The notes: generated from the letters alone by a model not told the origin. A stretch of 17,451 nucleotides of DNA from DASQVO01 sp035640715 (GCA_035640715.1 DASQVO010000524.1:1-17451), one strand, 5' to 3'; shown: positions 7,857 to 14,380, numbered from the stretch's first letter. A program made the numbers and translations.

Positions 7857-8735
7857 TCAGGCCTTTCCCGCTCGGCTGAACAGGCCGCTCGGCCTGAAGA
7901 GAAGGACGAAGATGAGAATGACGAATGCCGTGTCGAGCTTGTACGCGGCATTGATGTACACCGCGGAGATCTCGGTCGCCATTCCGATGATGATGGCGCC
8001 GACAATCGCGCCGTAGACGCTGCCGACGCCGCCGACGATGACCGCCGCGAATATGACGAAGAGGAAGGTCTCCCCGAAACTGGGGGTGATGCTCGCGGAG
8101 GTAATGCCGAGCACCGTCCCGGCCAGGCCCGCCAGCAGGCCGGTAAGAAACCACGTGATCATCGTGATTCTCCGGGTATCGATCCCGCTGGTCATGGCCA
8201 GCGTGGTGTCATCCGACATCGCCCGCATCGACTTCCCTAGCCGGGTCCGGGTCAGCAGCAGGTGAACGGACACCATCAGCACCGCGCCCAGGACGACGAC
8301 CACGATCTGATCCGCGGTCAGCAGGAACGGCCCGATGTGCAGCGGGTGCTGGCTGGCGAGCGAATAGTGCCTGACGTCAGCGCCCCATACCGAATTAAGA
8401 AGGCTCAAGATAATGAGCGACAGGCCGAACGTCACGATCAGGATGTAGAAAAGCTTGTCGAAGCGGCGCGCGAACGGCCCGAGGAGGAATTGGTTCAGCA
8501 ATACCCCGACCACCCCCATGGCTACCGAACCGCCGATCATGGCCACCCAGATGTTCCAGTGCAGCAGGCCGGTGTTGAGCTCCCAGGTCAGGTAGGCGCC
8601 GAGCGCCATGAAGTCGCCGTACGCGAAATTGATGTAGTTGGTGATACCGAACTGAAGGCTCAGCCCGACCGCGGCTATCGCGACCACTGAGGCGGTGACC
8701 AGGCCAAACCCGACTGCTAGCAGAAACTGGTGCAT
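7857..8735 (-). CDS. livH: LivH-type ABC transporter permease, first gene of the operon
   Basis: This 292-residue integral membrane protein shows the LivH pattern: an N-terminal hydrophobic segment, then GLSLQFGITNYINFAYGDFMALGAYLTW. The ATPase-contact loop is TRLGKSMRAMSDDTTLAMTSGID. Its C-terminus LFRPSGLFSR is the usual end of the family. The ATG at 8735 has AGGGGG eight bases upstream. It is the promoter-proximal gene of the operon, and the region just before it holds a perfect palindrome and a possible promoter. It ends two bases before livM. The two permeases are intact, so the importer looks complete. Confidence 0.93.
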   Translation of the reverse strand: MHQFLLAVGFGLVTASVVAIAAVGLSLQFGITNYINFAYGDFMALGAYLTWELNTGLLHWNIWVAMIGGSVAMGVVGVLLNQFLLGPFARRFDKLFYILIVTFGLSLIILSLLNSVWGADVRHYSLASQHPLHIGPFLLTADQIVVVVLGAVLMVSVHLLLTRTRLGKSMRAMSDDTTLAMTSGIDTRRITMITWFLTGLLAGLAGTVLGITSASITPSFGETFLFVIFAAVIVGGVGSVYGAIVGAIIIGMATEISAVYINAAYKLDTAFVILIFVLLFRPSGLFSRAGKA

Positions 8736-8776
8736 CGACGAACCCCCTGCACGTGCCGGGCATTTTTATCACAGTA

Positions 8777-8791
8777 TGATAAGACTTATCA
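8777..8791. promoter_or_regulatory. 15-bp palindromic operator candidate upstream of livH
   Basis: TGATAAGACTTATCA is a perfect palindrome around a central A (7+1+7). A further TTATCA at 8766-8771 pairs with TGATAA at 8777-8782, so three half-sites crowd into 26 bases. The site is AT-rich in a GC-rich genome and lies 42 bases upstream of the livH start, just downstream of a possible -10 box. This is where a repressor site would be expected. The binding regulator is unknown; the operon's IclR protein is the nearest candidate. Confidence 0.6.
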
Positions 8792-8812
8792 CTTAATGGA
8801 TGGATGAGTAGC

Positions 8813-8841
8813 ATCACACAGCATGGGCGCAGTTGTGTCAA
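8813..8841 (-). promoter_or_regulatory. Candidate promoter for the livH operon
   Basis: Read on the minus strand, TTGACA (8841-8836) is followed after 17 bases by TGTGAT (8818-8813). The -35 is a perfect consensus; the -10 matches four of six positions. It faces livH and sits just upstream of the palindromic operator. The TTGACA coincides with the possible left end of the IS21-type remnant, so the -35 may have been supplied by the insertion. Prediction only. Confidence 0.4.
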
Positions 8842-9022
8842 GCACGCGTCGCAGATCGGGGCGCTCCAGCCCGGGCGGCGGCTGGCGGCCGCGGGCGGTG
8901 GACAGCATGCTGGGCTTCCCGGGTCCGGGTCCCCGGAAGGCTCGGCCCGGAACCGTGCACCGGATTAACCGAGCTGAAGGGCGCCCAGGGTCAGGCTGAT
9001 GCTGTTGCCGGAGCCGGGGATG

Positions 9023-9346
9023 GTGCGGCTGCAGGCCGAGCTGACCCGGCTGGGCCGCGCTACCCCTGCTGGTCATCGACGAGCTCGGCTACATCCCGTT
9101 CGAGCCCGAGGCCGCCAACCTGTTCTTCCAGCTCGTGTCGGCCAGGTATGAGCGGGCCAGCCTGATCGTCACCAGCAATAAGCCGTTCGGCCGGTGGGGC
9201 GAGACCTTCGGCGACGACGTGGTCGCCGCCGCATGATCGACCGGCTCGTCCACCACGCCGAAGTCATCGCCCTCAAAGGCGACAGCTACCGGCTCAAAGA
9301 CAGAGACCTCGGCCGCGTCCCCGCGGCCCCGGCAACCGACGACTAA
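9023..9346 (+). pseudogene. istB: istB (IS21 helper ATPase) fragment, 5'-truncated and frameshifted twice
   Basis: Three pieces in two frames make up the C-terminal half of IstB. Piece one is RLQAELTRLGR (9026-9058). Piece two, in another frame, is PLLVIDELGYIPFEPEAANL and onward through SLIVTSNKPFGRWGETFGDDVVAAA (9063-9232). Piece three is MIDRLVHHAEVIALKGDSYR to the TAA at 9344-9346. The Walker B (LLVIDE) and the VTSNKPF sensor region are visible; Walker A and the whole N-terminal part are gone. IstB is the AAA+ partner that delivers target DNA to the IstA transposase. With no istA, no Walker A and two shifts, it cannot work. The identification is strong because of the unbroken family motifs. 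Confidence 0.88.
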
Positions 9347-9364
9347 CTGATCAACATGACACGC

Positions 9365-9405
9365 AGGGGGTCAATTTTCAGATGCCGCCAGGGGGTCAAA
9401 ATTCA
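9365..9405 (+). repeat. Two direct repeats in the IS21 right end
   Basis: AGGGGGTCAATTTTCA (9365-9380) and AGGGGGTCAAAATTCA (9390-9405) differ at only two positions and are 25 bases apart. Such subterminal repeats are binding sites for the IstA transposase in IS21-family elements. They lie between the istB stop and the element tip. Confidence 0.7.
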
Positions 9406-9418
9406 CGCGCCGTTGACA

Positions 9419-9694
9419 GCGATAGGCGAGTCGTTCTTCACCAAGCTGATCTACGCGTCCGGCTACCTGTCCCCCGCGACACCGCGCCCACGGCCGCTGG
9501 TCCTGGACACCAATGTGCGCAAGGCCCTAGTCCGCCCCGGGGGCATTCTCGAGCACGACGAATGGACCTTGTACCGCACTCCGCAGGCGTACCGCCAGTA
9601 CCTCCTCATCGCGCAAACTTGGGCCAGCCTGTGGGACGTTCGTCCCGACCAGGTCGAGCACGCGCTTTTCCAGTTCGGCAAGCGCCTCCCGTAA
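9419..9694 (+). pseudogene. OGG-fold (8-oxoguanine glycosylase-like) protein, C-terminal fragment cut by the IS
   Basis: From the base just after the IS tip, a frame reads AIGESFFTKLIYASGYLSP, then PLVLDTNVRKALVRPGG and VRPDQVEHALFQFGKRLP, ending with TAA at 9692-9694. This matches the C-terminal part of a helix-hairpin-helix, 8-oxoguanine DNA glycosylase-fold family common in actinomycetes. The N-terminal two thirds are missing. The open frame runs back into the IS (an ATG at 9356), but those residues come from IS-end DNA and are not part of the family. The likely history is insertion of the IS21 element into this gene and loss of its upstream part. The family assignment is by recall of motif pattern, so moderate. 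Confidence 0.55.
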
Positions 9695-10083
9695 CACCGG
9701 CTCTGCCTCAGCCGGATGCTGATCCCGTTGCCCCTCGCTACAAAGCGGCCACCCGCTGGTGGGCAGGGCGCCGACCCCGCGAACATAACCATCCGCTACT
9801 CGATCGATCAAGCCGCTGATCTCCGCCAAAGCGATCCACATGCTGCAGGCCCCAAGATGGAGGGCCTTGTACCCGGTCGGTGTCCACAATTTTGCCGTCC
9901 AGGATCACGAACGCCCAACCTACACGCGATCACTTTCAGTAGTCGATGTGGCCAAGGTCAGGCAGACACCGTGGAGTAAGCCATGGAGTAAGAAGCCAGC
10001 GCCAGTCTGGGAAATAAGGGATCCTCGGCCCCTCAGCAGGGGCATCTGCCCAGTTAGGAGTCTCGGGGCAAGAGAGCAGGCTA
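9695..10083. other. Gene-free debris with a possible short transposase trace
   Basis: No complete gene is visible. On the minus strand, 9923-9864 reads GWAFVILDGKIVDTDRVQG, which resembles the short motif around the first catalytic aspartate of IS5-type transposases; about 20 residues are too few for certainty. TGGAGTAAG occurs twice, at 9972-9980 and 9984-9992. The region runs directly into the tRNA-Lys 3' half at 10084, so the repeats could be remains of recombinase arm sites, but that is speculation. Confidence 0.3.
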
Positions 10084-10125
10084 CTTTTAACCCGTGGGTT
10101 CAGGGTTCGACCCCCTGGCGCCCCA
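10084..10125 (+). tRNA. tRNA-Lys(TTT) 3' half: probable integration (att) scar, not a functional tRNA
   Basis: The sequence fits tRNA positions 32-73: anticodon loop CTTTTAA (TTT anticodon), 3' anticodon strand CCCGT, variable loop GGGTT, a perfect T-arm CAGGG-TTCGACC-CCCTG, acceptor strand GCGCCCC and discriminator A. Upstream, the 5' anticodon strand does not pair (GGCTA against CCCGT) and no correctly spaced D-arm or 5' acceptor strand exists. Similarity therefore starts exactly at the anticodon loop. That is the usual crossover point for tyrosine-recombinase elements, which leave a copy of the tRNA 3' half at their far end. Confidence 0.65.
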
Positions 10126-10165
10126 CCCGGTTTTACCTGTGCAAACACTGGTTTCGCGGGTTCAG

Positions 10166-10194
10166 TGCGTGGGACGAACGGGCGGTCCCACGCA
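10166..10194. terminator. Strong hairpin downstream of the tRNA scar
   Basis: TGCGTGGGAC (10166-10175) and GTCCCACGCA (10185-10194) form a perfect 10-bp inverted repeat with a 9-base loop. It starts 41 bases past the tRNA-Lys remnant. There is no T-run. It could be a tRNA-gene terminator carried along with the scar, or a protein-binding palindrome of the lost element. Confidence 0.4.
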
Positions 10195-10268
10195 TTACGG
10201 TCACCGCACATGGCACAGGTGCGCGAATGCTCACGTAGAGCGACTGCTGAGCGGTTCGTTCCGGGTCG

Positions 10269-10610
10269 ATGTCTACGGCTACGCTGCAGCACGCGCTGAC
10301 GGTCTTCGCGGGCGAGGGCCTGATCAGTGTCCGTCAGGGCCGCCGGGCGGTCATGTCAGGTGTGCGGCGAGCCGCCCATGCGGGCGATGAGCGGCTCGCC
10401 ACGCCCGTGCCGGCGAAGCCGCCGGTGCCGGACAGGGATATCGACGCCGTGCTGGCGGACTACGCGGCCGGCATCAAGCAGGACCCGTGGCTGACCATGT
10501 GGCCCGTGGTGGTCGACGGCACGCCGATGCCACCCGAGCCCGGATCCGGCCAGCCCTGGTACCTGACGGCTGCCCACCTCGATCACGAAGAACGCGTACA
10601 GGCGGCGTAA
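10269..10610 (+). pseudogene. GntR-like wing fragment fused to antisense transposase sequence
   Basis: The 113-residue frame starts MSTATLQHALTVFAGEGLISVRQGRRAVMSG, which looks like the recognition helix and wing of a GntR-type regulator of the kind found in actinomycete integrative elements. The first two helices are absent, and a TGA lies seven codons upstream. A middle part (DIDAVLADYAAGIKQDPWLTMWPVVVDGTPMPPEPG) has no family I recognise. The last 18 or so residues (from about 10560) are antisense to the transposase remnant next door, so the natural C-terminus has been lost. The product, if made, would be a chimera. It lies 144 bases from the tRNA-Lys scar, consistent with debris of one integrative element. 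Confidence 0.45.
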
Positions 10611-11155
10611 GGTAACCGCGCAGTCCACATGAAAGAAGCTGCAGGCGAGCATCGTCGAGGCCTGCGCGCGGAGGAACTGCCGCCAGGTGCTGCGGCTGGG
10701 CTGCGGGGCGGGTGGGCTCCGGAGCCGTCTCAGCACCCGCCGGATCGTGGATGCCCCGACCTGGTACCCGAGGCCGAGCGGTTCGCCCTGGATGCGCTTG
10801 TATCCCCAGCCGGGTTCTCCCGCGCCATCTGCTCGATCAGCACTGCGAGCTTAGCGTCGACCGGCAGCCTGCCACTGCGGTGGGGGTAGATCCACCGCCA
10901 GCGGACTAGCCGCCGGTGCCAGCGCAGCAGCGTGTCCGACGTGATCAGGCGGCTCATCCGCTGCGGCCGTGGCAGCAGCCGGGTCAGGGCAGCGAGTACC
11001 GCCCGGTCGGCCCAGTCCAGCCTTGGCTTCGGGTTCTGCCGCCGCAGCACCGCCACCTCCTGGCGCAGCACCAGCAACTCAGCGTCCTTCGATGCCGACG
11101 ATCGTGCCAGCAGCACCGTCCACCCGGCCAGGCGGACGAACATGAGGTAGAGCAT
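10562..11155 (-). pseudogene. Integrase-core (rve, DDE) transposase remnant, frameshifted and 3'-truncated
   Basis: From the ATG at 11155 the frame reads MLYLMFVRLAGWTVLLARS, then LLVLRQEVAVLRRQNPKPRL and LLRWHRRLVRWRWIYPHR up to EQMARENP. This is the N-terminal helix-turn-helix part of a common actinomycete integrase-type transposase. A one-base loss near 10812-10816 shifts the frame, after which GWGYKRIQGEPLGLGYQVG, STWRQFLRAQASTMLACSFF and LRRLYAFFVIEVGSRQV continue. Homology stops near 10562. The segment ACSFFHVD has serine where relatives usually carry the first catalytic aspartate (ACDFFHVD). The second Asp and Glu of the triad would lie beyond the truncation. It is inactive on three counts. 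It may be IS3- or IS481-like; I cannot decide. Confidence 0.8.
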
Positions 11156-11227
11156 CCGTACCGTCACAAGCCCGCGATGCTGCCAGCCACACGACCATGA
11201 CCGCAGGCGAATCCGCAGGTCAGCCAC

Positions 11228-11568
11228 CTATGCCCCGTTTGGAACCACACAGGCATGCCGCGACCGCGTCGCCCCGGCGGTTTACGGACACCCTTGTATC
11301 TAGCGCTTCGCGCGCCCATAACCAGAGAAGGAAGACAAACTGACACGAGATAGCAGGAACCGGGTCGCAGGGAGACAACCACGCTGCTAGTGTCCGTTCT
11401 CGATGATTCTGTCTGATTATCTTGGTGTGATCTGGGCGTATGCCAGATCCATTAGTGGAGGCTTTGATATTTCTGAAGAATTCTGCTCCTGGTGAGCGGC
11501 ATAGCTGCGGATCGCTAGCTTGGCGCGGCGACCACCCGGTCACGGTTTCCGTCGATGACGCTCCAGCC
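11228..11568. other. Gap between transposase remnant and membrane protein, with AT-richer leader
   Basis: No gene is recognised before about 11440. The part from 11380 to 11480 is distinctly richer in A/T than its surroundings and could hold the promoter of the following membrane-protein gene, but I cannot place clear boxes. A 30-codon frame starts with ATG at 11403 (MILSDYLGVIWAYARS...) and stops at 11493-11495. It could be a leader peptide or the leftover end of something inserted, with no evidence either way. Confidence 0.3.
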
Positions 11569-14235
11569 ATGCCGGAGCGGCAGGCCAGTCCGTTCCCACA
11601 GGACCAGCTGCGGGGTAGGCAATCGCTGCCCGGCCTGGCCTGGCAGCAGTTCCGGCGCGCCCCGGCGACGATGTGCTACCTGGCCGCGGTCTGGGTCGCC
11701 GGGCTGGTCACCGGCAGCATCGCACACGGGCCGCCACGTTGGCTATCCGGCCATGTCGGCGCCGGCTTGCCGTCACTCGGGCACGGCTACTGGTGGACTC
11801 CCCTTAGCGCGGGCCTGTGGGCGTCCGGCCTGGGCACCTACCTGGCCATTACCGTGCTGGGCCTGTTGATCCTCGCCCCTGCTGAGCACCGGATGGGGGT
11901 CACCCGCACGTTCACCATGCTGCTGGTCAGCCAGGCCGCCGGCCTCCTGCTGGCCGCAGGGCTGATCAAACTAGCCGAGCTGGCACACGAGCCGTGGCTC
12001 AGCGCCCTAACTGGCGAGACAGCCGTCGGCGCTCTGCCTGGCGTGCTCGGCGTCGGTTTCGCGCTGAGCTGCACGCTTACCCCGCTGTGGCGCCGACGGC
12101 TGCGGTTGCTACTGACCGTCGCCATCACGATCAGCGTGATGTACATCGGGCATCTGGAGCAGGTCGCGCTGGCATGCGGCGCGGCGAGTGGTCTCGTCGC
12201 CGTGGCGCTGACGTACGACCGCGCCTGGCCATGGGCGGGACTGCGCGCGTCCCAGCACGAGGTACGGGTGCTGGTCGGCATGCTGGTGGCGGTGCCGGCA
12301 CTCGGTGCCATACTGGCCACGCTGATCGCCAGCGCGAACGGCCCGGTGTCGCTATCCTCCCTGTTCGCCACCCAGGGACCTGGTCCACATGATCTCGCGG
12401 CCATCTGCCCGCACGCCGAGCTAGCCGTCGCCTGCCGCGGCCTGCGCGAGCAGCAGCTCCACGGGCCGGGGATGCTTGTGCAGGCCGCCCCGGCGCTGCT
12501 CCTGCTGGTGTGCGCTTACGGGTTGCGCCGTGGGCGCCGCCTGGCCTGGTGGCTCGCGGTGGTCATCAACCTGGCCGTGCTCGCTGTCAGCATCTGGGTC
12601 GCCTATGCGGCCGACTTTCACCCCAGCGTGCGCATTGCCAGGCTCGATGCCGGAGCCCGGGCGATTCTGCCGGCCAGGGAGGCGATGCTCCTGCCAGTCG
12701 TGACGCTGACAGTGCTGCTGGTCACCCGTAGCCGCTTCGACCAGACTGCCGACCGCCGGGCGGTCCGGAAGCTGACGGCCACCCTGGCCACCGCGCTGAG
12801 CGTGAGCTTCGGGGCGTTCCTGCTGCTCGGTTACCTGCTGCGGGAGCACTCCAGCCCGCGTCCGGAGTTCGGCGTGCCGGCGCGGGATCTGCCGATGCGG
12901 TTCCTGGCGTACATGCTGTTCAGCAACCGCTTCCGCCCGGCCCACCTAGCCGGGAGGCTGCTCTACGTGTGGGTCTTCCTGCTGTTCTGGATCGTGGTCC
13001 TCGGCGCGCTTACCGCGTTCTTCCTGCACACCTGCATCTATCGCGACGCAGACGCGGCGGACCGGGCGCGCGCCATCCTCGCGCGCGGCGGCTCGACGCT
13101 TTCCTACATGTCGACCTGGCCAGGAAGCAACTACTGGATCAGCCCGGACGGGCGAGCCGCCATCGCTTACCGGGCCATCGCCGGCGTCGCGTTGACCGTG
13201 GGCGAGCCATACGGTGACCCGGCCGCCCTCGATTCCGCGATTACGGAGTTCGCCAGGTTCTGCGAGTACCGCAGCCTGCAGCCATGCCTGTACGGCGTCA
13301 CCACGCAGGCCCACGCCGTCACGCAGCGACTCGGCTGGAAGTCGGTGCAGATCGCCGAGGACACCATGCTCCCGCTGACGCACCTGCAATTCACGGGCAA
13401 GAAGTGGCAGAACGTGCGGAACGCCCTGAACAAGGCGGCCAGGGAGGGCATCACTGCCGAGTGGTGGAGCTATCCGGAGATGCCGCTTGACCTGGCCGAC
13501 CAGATTCACCAGATCTCCGAGAAATGGGTGGCTGGCAAGGGGCTGCCCGAGATGGGCTTCATGCTGGGCGGGCTGGACGAGCTCAACGACCCGAACATCC
13601 GCTGCCTCATCGCCGTGGGCGCGGACCGCAGGGTCCACGGCATCACGAGTTGGATGCCCGTCTACGCCAGCGGCCGCCCGGTCGGCTGGACGCTCGACTT
13701 CATGCGCAGGAACACCGAGCCGGGCACATTCCACGGCATGATGGAGTTTCTGATCGCGACGGCGGCGCTGACCTTCCAGGAGGAAGGGGCGCGCTTCGTC
13801 AGCCTCTCCGGCGCGCCGCTGGCCCGGCTGGACCGCGGCGAGCAGCCGTGCGCGTTGCAGCGCCTGCTCGACATGATCGCCAGCACCATGGAACCGGTGT
13901 ATGGCTTCAAGTCACTGCTGCACTTCAAGGCCAAGTTCCAGCCGGTCTACCAGCCGCTCTACCTGACTTACCCGGATCCGGCCGCGCTCGGCGCGATCGC
14001 CGCCGCGATCAGCCGCGCCTACCTGCCCCACCTCACGTCCCGGCAGGGCCTACGCCTGCTTACCAAGATCCGCTGGTCGCACACCAACCGCGGGCCGGTG
14101 CAGGAGCGCGAAAGAGGCCTGAATCTACCTAGTCCCGGCCATGAACGGGTGCCTGCGGCACTGGGGACCACGACCGCACATGGCGCAATTCGTCCCGATT
14201 CCGGCGGACCGTCACGTCTGACTACACCACCGTGA
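11569..14235 (+). CDS. Rhomboid-like / DUF2156 membrane fusion (MprF-type aminoacyl-lipid synthase-like)
   Basis: The frame is open from ATG 11440 (931 residues). I prefer ATG 11569 (888 residues) because the first 43 residues look non-protein, though neither start has a clear ribosome site. Residue numbers here count from 11440. The N-terminal half is membrane-spanning, with hydrophobic segments near 76-94, 132-147, 157-177, 195-212, 223-237, 241-257, 277-297, 347-361, 370-390, 414-429, 445-467 and 508-529. Residues 100-260 have a rhomboid-like pattern, but GALPG (197-201) replaces the GxSG serine motif while His238 remains, so protease activity is unlikely. From about 541 begins the cytosolic DUF2156/GNAT-like domain, with hallmarks KKWQNVRNALNKA (654-666) and GFMLGGLDEL. 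In MprF this domain moves lysine or alanine from tRNA to phosphatidylglycerol. The gene appears intact. Confidence 0.85.
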   Translation: MPERQASPFPQDQLRGRQSLPGLAWQQFRRAPATMCYLAAVWVAGLVTGSIAHGPPRWLSGHVGAGLPSLGHGYWWTPLSAGLWASGLGTYLAITVLGLLILAPAEHRMGVTRTFTMLLVSQAAGLLLAAGLIKLAELAHEPWLSALTGETAVGALPGVLGVGFALSCTLTPLWRRRLRLLLTVAITISVMYIGHLEQVALACGAASGLVAVALTYDRAWPWAGLRASQHEVRVLVGMLVAVPALGAILATLIASANGPVSLSSLFATQGPGPHDLAAICPHAELAVACRGLREQQLHGPGMLVQAAPALLLLVCAYGLRRGRRLAWWLAVVINLAVLAVSIWVAYAADFHPSVRIARLDAGARAILPAREAMLLPVVTLTVLLVTRSRFDQTADRRAVRKLTATLATALSVSFGAFLLLGYLLREHSSPRPEFGVPARDLPMRFLAYMLFSNRFRPAHLAGRLLYVWVFLLFWIVVLGALTAFFLHTCIYRDADAADRARAILARGGSTLSYMSTWPGSNYWISPDGRAAIAYRAIAGVALTVGEPYGDPAALDSAITEFARFCEYRSLQPCLYGVTTQAHAVTQRLGWKSVQIAEDTMLPLTHLQFTGKKWQNVRNALNKAAREGITAEWWSYPEMPLDLADQIHQISEKWVAGKGLPEMGFMLGGLDELNDPNIRCLIAVGADRRVHGITSWMPVYASGRPVGWTLDFMRRNTEPGTFHGMMEFLIATAALTFQEEGARFVSLSGAPLARLDRGEQPCALQRLLDMIASTMEPVYGFKSLLHFKAKFQPVYQPLYLTYPDPAALGAIAAAISRAYLPHLTSRQGLRLLTKIRWSHTNRGPVQERERGLNLPSPGHERVPAALGTTTAHGAIRPDSGGPSRLTTPP

Positions 14236-14243
14236 CCGCCCGT

Positions 14244-14380
14244 CCGGCTGGCTGTAGGGTTCCAAAAGGTTTGTCATCGTCTCTGACCTGACCCTATGTG
14301 GGTCGGGCCTGCTTCTCCTTTGCTCAGGCCCGGCGGCTACCGTCCGGGTCAAGGACGAGCTCGGGGAGAGGAGGCCCTCG
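14244..14380 (+). ncRNA. Structured IS110 leader: possible bridge-RNA remnant
   Basis: The stretch before the IS110-type transposase can fold into two hairpins: CTGACCC/GGGTCGG (14288-14294 and 14300-14306) and CGGGCCTG/CAGGCCCG (14304-14311 and 14325-14332, 13-base loop). They share three bases, so they are alternatives or partly exclusive. IS110-family elements encode a structured bridge RNA next to the recombinase gene, in the left end in the IS110 group. Location, size and structure fit, but I cannot identify the donor and target loops. Because the transposase is broken, any RNA would be a relic. Confidence 0.3.

Larger units (their letters stand above)
8836..9418 (+). mobile_element. IS21-family remnant (istB fragment plus terminal repeats)
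   Basis: The right end is well marked: two copies of AGGGGGTCAA with flanking similarity, 25 bases apart (9365-9380 and 9390-9405), then CACGCGCCGTTGACA ending at 9418. This layout of repeated subterminal motifs with TGT/ACA tips is characteristic of IS21-type ends. The left limit is less sure: TGTCAA at 8836-8841 followed by CGCGT at 8845-8849 matches the inverted right tip at 11 of the first 14 positions. istA is absent and istB is broken, so the element is heavily deleted. I see no matching target duplication (GTTG before, GCGA after). Confidence 0.6.

Noticed and set aside
6811..8016. Long plus-strand frame (401 codons) rich in Arg, Glu, Gln and His
   Set aside because: It is antisense to livG, livM and livH; the charged composition comes from complementing hydrophobic permease codons.
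7855..8154. Upstream extension of livM by 100 codons
   Set aside because: The added residues are Arg/His-rich shadow of livH. The ATG at 7854 matches the family N-terminus and operon spacing.
9365..9405. CRISPR-like spaced repeats
   Set aside because: Only two copies, 25 bases apart start to start, located in an IS21 end; no array and no cas genes.
9527..9889. Minus-strand frame of 120 codons
   Set aside because: It overlaps the better-supported OGG-fold fragment on the plus strand and shows no motif of its own.
10040..10128. Complete tRNA-Lys gene
   Set aside because: The 5' GGGGC candidates upstream are 45 or 19 bases from position 32 instead of 31, no proper D-arm exists, and the anticodon stem cannot pair.
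9936..10292. Minus-strand frame containing GGAPGGRTLNPRVK
   Set aside because: That peptide is the typical translation artefact of reading across a tRNA sequence.
12946..13734. Minus-strand frame of 262 codons
   Set aside because: It is antisense to the DUF2156 part of the membrane protein and has no recognisable motifs.
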